The position numbers and the translations under genes are program-made. This document shows, one piece after another, positions 13,588-26,600 of a stretch of DNA of 64,000 bases. A model generated the notes under the pieces. It saw only the letters and a program-made list of their open reading frames with translations, had not been told where the DNA came from and searched no databases. Location of the stretch: contig NC_089541.1 of the NCBI RefSeq assembly GCF_040115645.1, positions 3,844,001 through 3,908,000 on the forward strand, in the 5' to 3' direction. How positions within the stretch are numbered: position 1 is the first letter of the stretch; each line of letters begins with the position of its first letter. The stretch comes from Euwallacea fornicatus (Eukaryota; Arthropoda; Insecta; Coleoptera; Curculionidae).

Positions 13588-13860
13588 ACCTCCTTATCGA
13601 ACTACTATAGTACAAAATTATCTTGAAGAGAAAGGAATTCAAAGAATACCATGGCCTGCCAATTCTCTCGAAATAAAATGCATAGAACCTCTCTGGTATA
13701 TGTTAAAAAGCCACATTAAAAGAAGGAATAATTCATTTTTTACCCTATAAGAATTTAAAGTTGCTGTACATGAGGAAAAGACAAGAATTCCTCGAGGACA
13801 TATTGATCATTGGATCAATGATTTGCAGGCATGCATACAACTCCATGGAAGTAATACAGA
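13588..13860 (+). pseudogene. Tc1-like transposase C-terminal fragment
   Basis: Reads PYRTTIVQNYLEEKGIQRIP, then WPANSLEIKCIEPLWYMLK (degenerate form of the WPARSPDLNPIEHLW catalytic block, with the Asp lost), then RIPRGHIDHWINDLQ. One in-frame stop lies near 13748. No inverted ends were found, so this is a 5'-truncated relic from a different Tc1 lineage than the element at 34-35.5 kb. Confidence 0.75.
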
Positions 13861-14879
13861 GTATATATTTTTTTATAATTTTAGATTTTTTTTTAAATAA
13901 AAATTTTAATCTAATACAAAATAATTTAAAATTATTCGTATTAAAAGAATAAATATATATATTTTTAATTGTTTATATAATTTAGATTTATATTTGGTTT
14001 ATTCGAATTCCCATTGTTTATGTGGATAAAAAAATATCATTGAATCTATAATAAATATAAATATTCGAAACTTTTGATATGTGTGTAGATTGATCATGAG
14101 TTTAACACAGATCAGGTTAATATAAGTTTCGAGTCTATTGACTTTCATCACATCGATTAATAATTAAGCGTTTTCTTGTTTCTCCACGTTATTTTACTGT
14201 GTCTAAAATTTGGTGTAGAAAACAGCCTTTTAATGACTAATTCAGGTGTTATTGTTCAGTTTATTATTATATTAAGTGTTTGAAAGTATAAAGTAGTCGC
14301 TTAAAAGACACAAAAACACCGTGTGAAAAGATGTGTTTCCACGTTGATTCTGATCAAGTCTCGACTCAAATGAAGATTGAATACAGTTTCCGAAATAGGA
14401 ATAAAGTGAAAGCGATTCACAATGCTCAAAGAAAGGAGCGACGAAGCGCTGAGGACTGCTTCAGTTTGAGTGTAGGAGGCCCAGATTAAAGTTGGGGTGG
14501 AACATAGCTTTTTAGCCACAAAAGACGTAAAAGTAATCCTCAGCTTACGAGTAGAGAGAAAGCTTACATCGTAATGAGATAAATGAGGGTTGGAAATTGA
14601 TGAAAAACTATTCTGGCAAAATGAACTATTACAAAAGAAAGATTGGAAAAACAAATCAGGTTTCTGACATGCAAAATTCATATTTTCAGAACAGCAAACT
14701 CGGTATAAGATTCGAAATAGGAGTGATCTCCAAAAAGTGAGAAATTACTAGACGCTATTTTAAGAAGACTAAAATACATTTAATTGTGAAGCATAAAATC
14801 GCCATAACGGGATTACTCGTTATACCTGCATTTTAAAACTTTTTTAATGTAGTTAAATTCTCAGCAGGAAGGGAATTTG
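13861..14879. other. Non-coding, nothing recognised
   Basis: The minus-strand open frame at 14301-14681 is Ser/Phe-rich and matches no family I know. No acceptor in the phase needed for a last beat exon was found in it. Confidence 0.4.
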
Positions 14880-16650
14880 AAGCCATTTATGTATATTACA
14901 ATAGATCTGAAGCTTAGGACTTCTAGATGTTGTCCCTCGGAATTATCGATATATTTATTTTGTGAATTTACAGAGCTAGGTAGAGAAAACTGCAGTAATA
15001 ATATTTGCAGTGAATACAGAGTAAAGTATATTATTTTAAATGAAAGAATCCGAATAGTGCTGTCAGTAGGTCCAAAGTTCCATTCAAGTATAGAACATTT
15101 AACAATCTTTCCCATCTTCATTATAGATATGTTAATTTGGTGAATTTGCAAGAGGAAATGTTGCAGAGGATGAAAGGATTTTCATAAAGGTTTTGTCCAA
15201 TCCGAAGTTCCAGGTCACTAAACGTAGATTATTTCAATAATTTTTCCCTAAGAGAGAATAGAGACATTTGTTTTACAAATTTACAGAGCAAAATTGAAAA
15301 GTATTGGAAATTTCATTAAATTTGCTTTTAAATTTTAAAAAAGTCTCCATAGAGCTTCTAATAGTAGTTCCGAATTTTCAGGCCTCTAAATGTGCATTGT
15401 TTAAAAATCCTTTGCCGTAGTAATTATCAAATGAAGTCAAATTTGCAGAGCGAAATGGAAAAATTTGGCTCTAACAAAATTTACAAGCAATATAGGGCAA
15501 AGTTTGCTCTTTGAAGCGATAGAGTTCACATATAACTGCAGTCTACAGAAAAAAATTGCTGGTGCTTAAAATTAGATTATTTCAAAACAATTTTCCAGGA
15601 TCAGATAATTTTGTAAATTCTCAGAGCGAAGTGAAACAATATTGCAGTAATTAAATTTATAAAAAATTTAGTGCAAAATATGCTCTTTCTCAAGATATAC
15701 TTGTATAAAGGCGCCAGAAGCTTCCAGAAGTTTTACACCTTTGAATATTGATTATTTTTAGAATCTCTCCCTTCGTGCTGTACATATTTATTTTTTAAAT
15801 ATGCCCAGTGAAATATGTAGTAAGGAATAAAATTTATTAGACATATGGGAAAAAGTATGGTCTTTCAAGAGAAGTAATCTGCAAACTGGATAAAATTTCC
15901 GTCAGTACCTCCCAAGTTGCAAATCTTTAGATGTAGATTATTTCAAGTGTCTTTTCTTCATCATTGCGAAAATATATATCTTGTAAATTTGCAAAGAGAA
16001 ATTGAAAAATGTTGCTGTATTGAAATTTCCAAAAAAAAATTATAGGGAAATTACGCTGTTTTAGATAAAATAATTCGCATAGGACTGCGGTTAATAGGTC
16101 AAAATTTCCACACCTTTTAATGTGGGTCATGTCAAAAATATTTTCCTTCGCCATTAACAACATATTTGTTTTGTAAATTTTCCACGCAAAATGAAAAAAT
16201 ATGACAGTAAAGAAACTTTAAGAAAATATGAGAAACATACTCTCTCAGATGAAAGACTTCTTGTAGAGTCAGTAGATCAATAATTCCAGACCTTTAAATA
16301 TGGATTATTTCGAAAATTTTTCCCTTCGTCATTATAGACATAAATATTTTCGTCAAATTTTCCGAGCGGAATGAAAAATGTCGTAGCAATGGAAACTATA
16401 AGAAATATATGTTAAATTATGTCCTTTCAGACGAATGAGGCCGCATAGAACTGCTGTAGGTATATCCGCACTTCCAGACCTCTGAATACTGATTATTTGA
16501 AAAACCGTTTCTTTCATCATTATTTATCTTGAATATTTATAAAGGAAATTGGAAAAATAGTGTTCTAATAAAACTTAGAAGAAATATAGAGGAAAGTAGG
16601 GTCTCTCAAATTAATGATGCCACATAGAGCTGCAATGTGGACTCTCAGTG
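14880..16650. repeat. Ancient tandem array, about ten copies of a roughly 180-bp unit
   Basis: The landmark GATTATTTCAA or a variant recurs near 15227, 15395, 15574, 15750, 15936, 16125, 16303 and 16491, with spacings of about 168-188 bp. Two more decayed units lie upstream. Each unit also holds, in the same order, TTTTTCCCTTCGTCATTATA, GTAAATTTGCAGAGCGAAAT, GTATGCTCTTTCAGA, and CATAGAACTGC followed by AGTTCCAGACCT. Copies are strongly diverged. Small open frames within it are chance. Confidence 0.85.
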
Positions 16651-17407
16651 AAGAAATGAAAACATTCCTCAAATATGCGGAATACGAAGTATGATTGGAA
16701 GCACTTCATAGCTTACTCATAGGTGACTTTGATTTAAATGTATGTTGCTTCTGAATAAGTACTGGGACTACACAAATTTTAATGTAGAACTGTAGATATG
16801 AAGAGAGAAATGCATTAACAATTTATTATTACCGGAAGGTCTAGAAATTTAAAAGAAGAAAAAATTGATGATTGTGGTTTCTTCACTCGAAATTAGTACA
16901 TGAAGAGAAACACGAGTGACATAAATATCGTAAATCATTCTTGACACGAGAACAGATTTGACACGTAAAATTACTTCACCTTACCTGAGCAACTACTTTG
17001 AGTAAACCCGTCTCAGCGGATGACTTTCGTAACTTTTAGCTCATTTGAGCAATTTGAGTAAGTAAAACCTCGTTCCCGAATACTAAACTTCTTCTTTCTT
17101 TAACATCACTTTTAATGCGTTTAAAGACTAAAGTTGGTTTATAACTGTTATTTATTTATACGATACAATTTTGCTAAGAAACTTTTCAAAATCCGGATTC
17201 ACATGTCTTGCTTTCCTTCCGCAAACTTTCCGTTTTGTTCGCCGGCGTGTATTTTGAAAGTTTCACTAATGATCTAAGTTTGCAGTTTAGTGAGTTCGAA
17301 ATGAGCGTTATGGGAACTTCTAACTGCGTTTTAAGTTGTTTTCTTATCTGCACAGAAGAATAATCGTATATTTTTAATTGGCAGGATTAACTTAGAAAAA
17401 TTCTTAC

Positions 17408-17675
17408 CTCCTAAAGGATCCAGTTGACTCTGCGATTGCGTGGAGCCCAATACTTGAGCCTGTTTCGGGTATTCTTGAATGGACTTCATATCCGACCCCT
17501 TGTAGATATTAAAAAGCGACGCATTACAGCGAATATTCATATCTCCATGGACAAAATTCGCCTTGTTAAGGTTTATGGTGATTTTCGATTTGGTATATTT
17601 AAGGTCCGGCTCATTTCCAGGCTCCACCTCTGTGGAATAGACTATGATGAGGTCGGAGATGTTTTCAGCAACAAT
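17408..17675 (-). CDS. beat: beat exon 5: second half of Ig domain 2 and start of the C-terminal region
   Basis: 89 codons plus one base, residues 185-273. The acceptor is CATTCTTTGTCGCAG and the phase 0 start fits exon 4. ITINLNKANFVHGDMNIRCN carries the closing cysteine of Ig 2 (Cys234), preceded by an acidic stretch. ASLFNIYKGSDMKSIQEYPK and a Gln/Ser-rich tail follow, as is usual in Beat proteins. A good donor, GGAG|GTAAGA, ends it in phase 1. Read-through would add about 26 residues to a stop at 17331 (ending CADKKTT), which is possible as an alternative terminus, but no nearby poly(A) signal supports it. Confidence 0.93.
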
Positions 17676-20600
17676 CTGCGACAAAGAATGAAAAAGCTAA
17701 TGCAGTTTCCGAAATTACTGTCACTAATGTTGGTGCAACAAATTGAAAATCGCGATATGAAAATAATACCGGCGCCATTTTCGAAAATAATCAGCTCTGC
17801 AAATTTCACGTAATGCAATTAAGCCAAACCAGGAAATTGATCGAGATGCGAAATTGCAATTTCACAGTCATAAATAGCGGTTCGGGTGGAATGTTGGATA
17901 TAATAAATTGACCTAATATTGACCTATAATTTATTTTTATTGCTGCAAAAAGTATATAAAATATACAATAATGTTATAACATTAGAATGATCATCATCAA
18001 ATAACAACCATTAACTCATAAGAGGCATTATACAGGGTGGCCATTTAACAGCCATTGGGACTCCTACGAGTTTATTTGTAATTTCATAAAAAAATTAATT
18101 ATGGAAATGTATATGTGACTAATGAAGGTAACTTTTAAAATTAGTCACAACCCTGCAGGGTGTCCCCAAAAAGCAGGATATCTTAAAGTGTCATTTTTTT
18201 AACGAGACCACCTGCATTTTTTCACATGATAAAATCTTCGTTGGATTCTATGTTAGTTAGAAATCATGGCAACTCATACTGAACACTCAATTATTTAGCC
18301 ATGAAGGCATGTTTTCCCGAAATAATGAACATTTCCATTGACATTTACGATAAATAGACATTATTTTATACCGAAATAAAGAAAATAGAATTATCTTTCA
18401 TCTTCCCCCGTTAAAAAAACAACGTTCTATATGAAAAAATCAAGAAAATTGAAGTTAAAAATATAAAAATGAAATTTGCTATTGTGAACACTCTCTATGT
18501 ATTTTTGTTTAAATGAGTATTCGCGCTTGCTAAGGTGATTCTACACGTGACTTCATTTTAAAATAATCACGATCTGACCAAAGGGGGGAATATATGTAGG
18601 AACCTTGTTTTTTTAAGAACTTTTTCTCGAAAATGACTGCGTTCTCTGATTTGTTACTTTATATAGTTAATGTTGGCTATAAAAAATACAAAGCATTTTT
18701 TCAATACTTATTAATCGTAAACCAGTAGTGACATAAAATGTACACGTAAAAAATTTGCGGTACACTGTAAAGGTCGGTAAAATCGTGTGCAACAGAAATA
18801 CCAACAAATTTTCGTCGATTTATGAATACTCCCTTTGCACGAACCTAAAAAGTTATGAAAATTCGGAAAATTCCAAAAAAAGGCAACGTTTAAAAAAAAC
18901 ATGTTTTCTTTAGAAGTTATTGTTGATCATTTTTTATAGCGTTAAACAAGAAATATGGAAGAGGTTTTTTGAACATTTGAGTGAAATTGGTCAAGTAGTT
19001 TTCGAGTTATAGTTTACCACGTGCGAAATTTTGAATATTGAGAAAACCGCGTTTAAAGTTTTAAAAAGAGAAACGCCCAATGTAAGCATTCAAACTTTCC
19101 TTGGGGTTCTGCAAATGGTCATCTTAACAGTTTTCGAGCAGACCTCCCTTGACAGTTTTTCATATATCGGCAAAAATTACATTTCATGACGCCCCTCTTT
19201 TTTGGGACACCCTGTACGGTTGTCACTAATTTCAAAATTTACCTTGATTAGCCTTATATACATTCCCCTAATTGTTATAGTTGTGATATCACAAATACAC
19301 TCATAGGAGTTCGAGGGGTTGTTAAATGGACACCCTGTATGTAGTGATAAAATTCAATTGGCTTTATTGCTAAAAAATACGAACATATCCGCATTGCATC
19401 AATTCAAGTTCCAATGACAATCTGTTGGGAATTACATGGGAGACCTGTTATTCAATCGGGATTTAGTAAATTAATAAACTCCATAATACCTCCACTAGTA
19501 TAGATAACACTGTCCGCTCATGTAAACTGCTTTAATTAATGCTTCGTGTCGAAAACCACATTTAACCTGGAAATTTTATACGTAGTTGTTAGGTCCGTAT
19601 ACAATACTGTACCACGAAAAGGTCAAAAACTAAACCAAACTAAAACTTCTCGATGAACCTAAATTAGTTTTTCAATAAAACTTCGGAATTAAAATTGACA
19701 CGGGGCAACTTCATGTAAATATTTTCCCTTGATATTTAATCAGTGGAGTCGAGCTTAGTTGGAAAACTTTGAGCTGTTGTGAGGTTTTGATATTGTTTTT
19801 CGTGTAGGTTGGATACAGCTCTATGGGATAAGTTAAATTAGTTCCATGATTGGTACTGTCGAAATTTTTACTGCAACTGATTTTTCGCTTCGATTTGCAA
19901 GCTGTTTCGTGCTAAATTAGCGCTGCTAATGGCCAAGCCGTTGCATCTTTTCCTAAACGAAAATACCATTTATGCTCCTTTTCCTTCATTAAAAACTATT
20001 TACTGAAATAACAATGGGTCACAGCCCACAGGCTGTCCAAATATTTATCCTAGACCCATGATGGCTACCCCAACATTTATTCTATAAACTTAATAAATTC
20101 GACGGCTTCGAAAGTTTGTCTAGCACTAGAGCTCATAATAATTGTTTTTGGCATGGCGAGTGAGACCAAACAAGTTAAATGAGTTTATAAACAACAAAAT
20201 TTGGACGAAACTTTGTTCGAAATACGAGTAATAATTATCTTCGCTCCGGTGAATCAGACATAAACATTTTAATATTAATGAGGTTTAGCTGAGTTATTGT
20301 CCACTAGCATGAAACCTAGTTAGTTAACCTCGTTTATACTTGTTTCGGGGTTTATTATTTTCACTCGTAGTGTTGTTTCATCGCACATGAACTTTCTCAT
20401 CTCGCATATAATGCTTCAATAGAGCATCCACTATAGAACAATACTTGATTATCTTAGGGACAAAATGCGGCGAATAGCGAAACTACGGTTCTCAAAGAGC
20501 CTCTATTTAATCATTTATCATAATGCCATATATATGTGTTATGTATAAGCACACATATAAAAAAATATAGAGGTTTCCTTTAGGGTCAAAAAAATAAGCC

Positions 20601-23600
20601 AATTTCAGTCAGTGAACGTGGAGGTGAGGGGCATAACAAATTGAATTTGCAGGGTCTTCTGAACCCTGCCGACACAAGGGACAGGCACCCTTGTCAATTC
20701 ATTTATTATAGACTCAAATATGCCGGAGGCATCTTGCTGATCGGAGGTACAGGTTAATATGCCATGATGATTCGTTTTATTGGGCGAGATATTCAACAGT
20801 TGCGACTTCAGTCTAGGATAATTTAGCATATTGGGAAAGATTTTTTGAGCAGGAGATCTTATGGAATTTCTAGCAAAAATCGACCATATATACAACGGGA
20901 AAGTAGTGGGAACTATGAGGCAAGAAAATAACTATTCGTTTCCAAAATAGACCATACATGGACAGTGCGCGCAAGTTTCGCAGCGCCCGTAGGAAGTCGC
21001 GGAAAGTAGAGGAAAGAGATCAAATACTCTTCAAGTCTTTATTGTCCAGTAAAGAGGAGATTTTTGTGTTCAAGCTAACCCTCTACGTTTAATTATAATG
21101 TTAATTACTACGTTATTAAGACACGTTTCTGAATAATGAATGTTAAAAAAATTATACATAGAGGACCAATAGCCCTGCATGAATTTGTTAGACATTGAAG
21201 GAAATATTTTTCATTAAAATGCTGCAACACTTCAAATATTGTTTTTTGTTGTGCATTTTTTTCACGTAACACATATGTGTACAGGGTTACTCGTGAAGTA
21301 GATAAATGTACTTTTTCATTTTTTTTTTGTAATAGAACCTCATGTATAATATGAATTTTTGGAGTTTTAGGAAAATTCTAAACCTATTTCATATAACATA
21401 CCCATACTTAAATCGAACAGTTTTCGAAAAAAAAATACAAAAAGTAGAAAATAACAATAAAACTATTAATACACAAAAAATAACAATATAAACTATTATA
21501 ATCTAATGTACTAAATATGCGAACTATGCCCCGTTGACTTCCTTCCTGATAATGGGCAATCCGCAATTCAAGTTTCTCCAAAGCGTTTCTTATCATTTGA
21601 GGAGCCATTTGTTGATCTTTTTGAGTAATATTATTTCTTAACTCTTCTATACTGGTGGGCTTACTTAAATACACCCTATGTTTTGGATAACCTCATAAAA
21701 AAATTCATAAGGATGAGGTCAAGAGATCTAGCAGGTCGTTCTAGTTGTTACATTGCGCAAATATTTTAATAACTGTTCATTTTAGACATGGATATTTACA
21801 CGAAATATGTTCAGAATTTCTCAAAGAACTTAAAAACGTGATCAGATCAGAGGTTGCATAAGGAAAAAATGAAAAAGTACATTTATCTTCTACATAGGTA
21901 ACTCTACACACATGTCTGTTAGTATGAGTCAAAAATGCACAATTAAAAATAATATTTGACGTTTTCTACCACTTAAAAAAATATATTTCTTTCAATTCTT
22001 TACATATTTATGGGAGGCTTTAAGTCCTCTATGTATATTAGATCAATCAGTTTTTCAATTATAATATAAAATCGTAGTTTATTAGTAGTTGAGTATTGAT
22101 TTAACCACCATTGGGAAAAGAACTTTTCCCTAGAAAACGAAAAATGGTGGTACCAATATGAACAGAAGTTAAATTTTTAGTAAAATTATTTTTTGCAATT
22201 GACATAGCGGTTCATCCATCAATAACGTGCTGTGGATAGTACTTTATTAACATATTATTAAAAAATGTATGATAATTATTGAATGTCGTTTATTCTCATA
22301 AACAAGAAAAAAATTCATATGCTGAAACGCTTTATTCAAAATAACAGTGACTCTGACTTTAAGTTTTAAACATATTTCAATTCGTACCTTAAAAAATTGA
22401 AGGAAAAGCTGTCCGACTTTGGAGCATAATCCATGACTTTCTTTCAATCTCAAAAAAAAAATTATAGGATTATCTTCTTTAAGGGCATCAATCGCAATAT
22501 GTTTCGAAAATGAGTTAATAGTGCTTTGAATGAAATTTTTAGTGTGATTTCAGTGGCTTCAGGTTTTATTGGTTCAAACTTGTTGCAGTTTGATGGCAAA
22601 ATGCAAGTCAAAACTCACATTTAAGAAAGTTCAACTTTATATTTTAGTTAAAAAACTGATCTATTTATAAAAATAAATCCTTAACATAATCCTAATCTAT
22701 TCAAAAAAAGTGTTTTAGTAATGGAACAATTCTATTTCTGTAACTAACTTAAAAACGAAATAACGAGGATTCGTTCGCCTAAATTGAACTTTTCTTTTTA
22801 GGTGGAAAACGAAAGGTAAAGAAAATTTTTAATTACTTTACTGGGCTTATTTAAAAAAAAAAAACATATCAAGAGTGCTCTAGTCATTTTTCTCCATGTC
22901 CTATAGCTATCGAGAAAACCTATATACACATAAATTTGCTAATAAAAAGTCCAATTTTCTATGCAGATCGTATAAAATCGTCAGTTTCTTGCCAAAAGAG
23001 TATTGAGTTTGAGCTCTAAAAATGTTCTAGTGGCGCATTTTGGAGAACAAAGCAACCAGAAGAGACCGTTGTCGTTGTGAGCAATGTATAGTTTTCTTGG
23101 CAAATACAAGAAATTCATTGAAATAGATGAGGAAGTAGGGGCGGAAAATGAGAGATAGCAGTAGGGATATGTAATATGATATTTCCTAACCTATAATAAT
23201 GTTAATAATGCTAACATTCCATATGTATTTAAATGAAATAGCAAATGGAGATATCAAAAGCAACTTGCTATCTCAGAAACTTAAAGAGATATTCCAACAG
23301 CGCTCCAACGAATTTATAGGGTGTTAGGGGACGCGTAGTGTCTATTAATTATTTAGAGAAATTTATCCAGAAATTATCCACAGTGACATAGAGAAGAAGT
23401 AGGTTGATCCTCCATAAGGAAATTTTGAGACAAAATACTAGTAGCAATCTTAGAAATAGGTAATGCTTTCTACTTAATTGAACGACTGACTCTTTCGTCG
23501 ACTCTAGTACTTAAATACCGGAGGTCAAAGCCCTATCTACATACCCACGTGGTGACCCCTGGAGGCATCCTTTTCGCAATCCGGATAACCCACTTCGGAG

Positions 23601-26600
23601 TACAAAGACAGAGGTAATAAACGCGGAAACGGAAGTATGAATGTTTAATGGGTGAAACCGGAGAGCGTTTGGACACGGGCCTGTCGAAAGGCCCATCTAT
23701 TGCATCATCAGAAACCAGTTCTCAGGGCAAACCCAGAAATAAAGGACGTAGAAGGTCAAGAAGAAATGACGAAAGCATCAAAATCCTAAGGACGACCATA
23801 CAAGTATTGAAGTCAAAATGCAAGGAGAAGCATCTCAGGAGAAAATGCAAACATAGAGCAACAATAAAAGCAAAAATTCCTGTCGGATGCGTACACATTA
23901 GAATTGGTAACAACACGATACGGGACCAGAAGGGCATAGAAAAAGTGGCTTGAAGGAGGAAGAGTGGCTTTTCCCCGTAGGTTGAAAGGACATATGTATT
24001 TTGAGCATAAGGAGGCGCGAAGCCATTATGAAGATGCTCTCGCACGAAGAGCGGAAAAAACTACAACAGGACCAAAATGACCCAAAGAGACAGAAGATGT
24101 TTTCAAAATGCAACAGATGAGAAAAATAGCGGTATAAACTAGCAAAAGGCGAGTGGAGTAGACAGTAGTTACTGGCAGTTCTTTCCGTCGCTGACGATAT
24201 ATCTCTTACGGACAGTTTCGGAATCGGAAAAAGTTTTTTCAATCTGAGGTTTTCAGCGAGTAGGCCTTCGGTGAATCCCACATTGCCCGGCACCAGGACA
24301 CCAGAACGAGTACCTTTTGAAAATTGTATTCGTGACAAAAAAGTTTTTAAGTATTAGAATACATCTACTATGAAGTCCAAGAAGCTTAAGAAGTTCAGTT
24401 AAAATTATCTTAAACTAAAGGCACTTTCAAAATATCGAAAATATTTATCTACATAATCATTTATTCGAAACTAACGGGTAATTACGCACAGAGCTTATCG
24501 GAGCGAGTTATTTAATAATATTTGCCAACCTGATCAACAAATTATCGATCTGTGCATAAATGATGTTCATTTCCAGAAAATGAGACTATCAATCATTTGG
24601 TCTTCCTGCGGTTGTTACAAAAACTCGGGCATAAATAATCATTCATGAAATGGAAAGAAGAAAGAACAATAAAAAACAGTTGAGAATGTTTCAATAGAAT
24701 GGCTGAAGAAAAAAAGATGGGGAATCGCCTTGTTTATCTTGTAAGTCGAAGATGGTCCAGAATGATTCAGATGTGATGATAGTCTTTCCATGTTCCCTAA
24801 ATTTGTTGTAGTATTTGTTGTTAAGTCTGTGCGTATATATAGTAATTGCTTGGATTTTTTACCGTTGTAATCGGCATGAGTGCAATGTCCTTTATTTGTG
24901 TGTATCACATCGATTTTTTCCCTTGCATTTGCCCTCAGTATGTGTCCGTAGTCTGACAAACGTCTGCACGTAGATTATCTTTATTGCAGTTTGTATACTG
25001 ATTCTTTTGTATATTTAGTTATTTTTCTTCTCATATTTCGAACGTAGTGATTATCAGTTTTAAGGGGTTTACCCTGGTTTTTAGTTTAATTATGTGTCTA
25101 CTATTAATATTCGGGATTTTGCTTTAAATAGTTAATTTGAGAGTAGAAGTTACTTTTTGGTGGCAGTTGGTGTAGCCTCCATTTATAATATCATGTCATT
25201 GCGTTGTCCGTCAGCGTCTAAAGCCTTTTTACAGCTTTCTCCGGAGTTTTGGATACAATAAGTGCAGTATCGTCACCGTGTTGCAATGTGTGCTGTTTTG
25301 TCCATATGTTTCCTGTCTTTTAGGCCATGGCTGTATGTCCAATATATTATCGCGGCAATATACATTATAAAGGAAGGATGAAAGCGACAATTTCTGAGAG
25401 AGCTCTTGTTTAGAAGAAAAGACGAAAACAAGATGTCATCTATTTGTGCTTTTAGATCCTTGTTTCCGATAAATATTTAATGGTACTAAGCAGGTATTGT
25501 AGCATTAAGATTACTGTGCCAAACGTTGTTAGATACCTTATTAATGTCCATAAGTGGACTTGTCGATCTCTTATCATTTAGATGCGCTATTGCGTGTTAT
25601 GAAGAACAAATACTGGGTGAATAGTCGAGTGTTTGGATTTAAAGTGAAACAGTTACGTTTGTTATACAGAGCGTAAATGAAATAGGGAGACATATTTTAA
25701 GAACTGGTTTTACATTCGAAAATATTTTAAAAAGTTGTCATAATCATGGGTCCATAAATGCGTCGTAAGGAAGCTGCGGTTCTTCAAAGGTGTTTTCCAA
25801 GAAATGCGGAATGGCGTGCGGAACCAGGAGGGAAGCTACATGTACTTAATATATTCCTCTGTTCTTTAACTTTTATGACAATTTGACATCGGAGTATGAT
25901 TTATTGTCTAAAATTATACAGAAAAGGTACTTTTAATAAATTGTCGAGAACAAACCGTTTAAGACATATGACGCTTTAAAGGAAATGTCGCAAGGTGAGA
26001 AGCTGAAATTGAGTAGGGAAATTGTCTAATAAAACAAAACTAATTTTTTTGATAAAAGATATAAAACGATAACAAAGGTTGAAAAAACAAGTTCAAAATC
26101 AATTAAAAAACTTCACTCGGCTTCTCACCTTGCAATGTTTCCTTTATAGCGGCATATCTCTTAAACGGTTGGTGCTACAACAATTTATCTAGAGTACCTT
26201 TCCTGTGCACTTTTAGACAGGAAATCATACACCGATGCAAATTGTCATAAAAGTTAAAGGAAACAAGAATATGCTAAGTACACATACCCCCCTCCCCCTT
26301 CTGCACGCTATTCCGAATTTTTTGGGAGCAACCTTCAAAGGACTGTACCTCCCTTAAGAGGTTTTTGCGGACCTATGTTAATACCAACTTGTCTTCATAT
26401 TTTCCAATATAAAACAGTTCATAAAATATGTCCCCTTATTTAATTTTTCCCCCATGTTTTTCAATGAGTTCCTGAAGTTTTTTTTTTTAATATGCAATCA
26501 AAAGCTTTATTTAGCACCGGAAATAATGTGATTTGTTGGTCTGTAGTTTAGCATTATTCCTATTTTCCTTGTTTCTGCAATAGTGTTATTCATAGTACAG

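Noticed and set aside
14877..15151. Overlapping open frames on both strands
   Set aside because: They lie in the decayed 180-bp tandem array and do not recur intact in the other units.
20605..20895. Minus-strand open frame with SQLLNISPNKTNHHGILTCT, resembling the second half of a Beat Ig domain 2
   Set aside because: No acceptor places it in the phase 0 needed after exon 4. The exon at 17408-17675 fits in sequence, cysteine position and phase, so this is judged chance or at most a dead exon.
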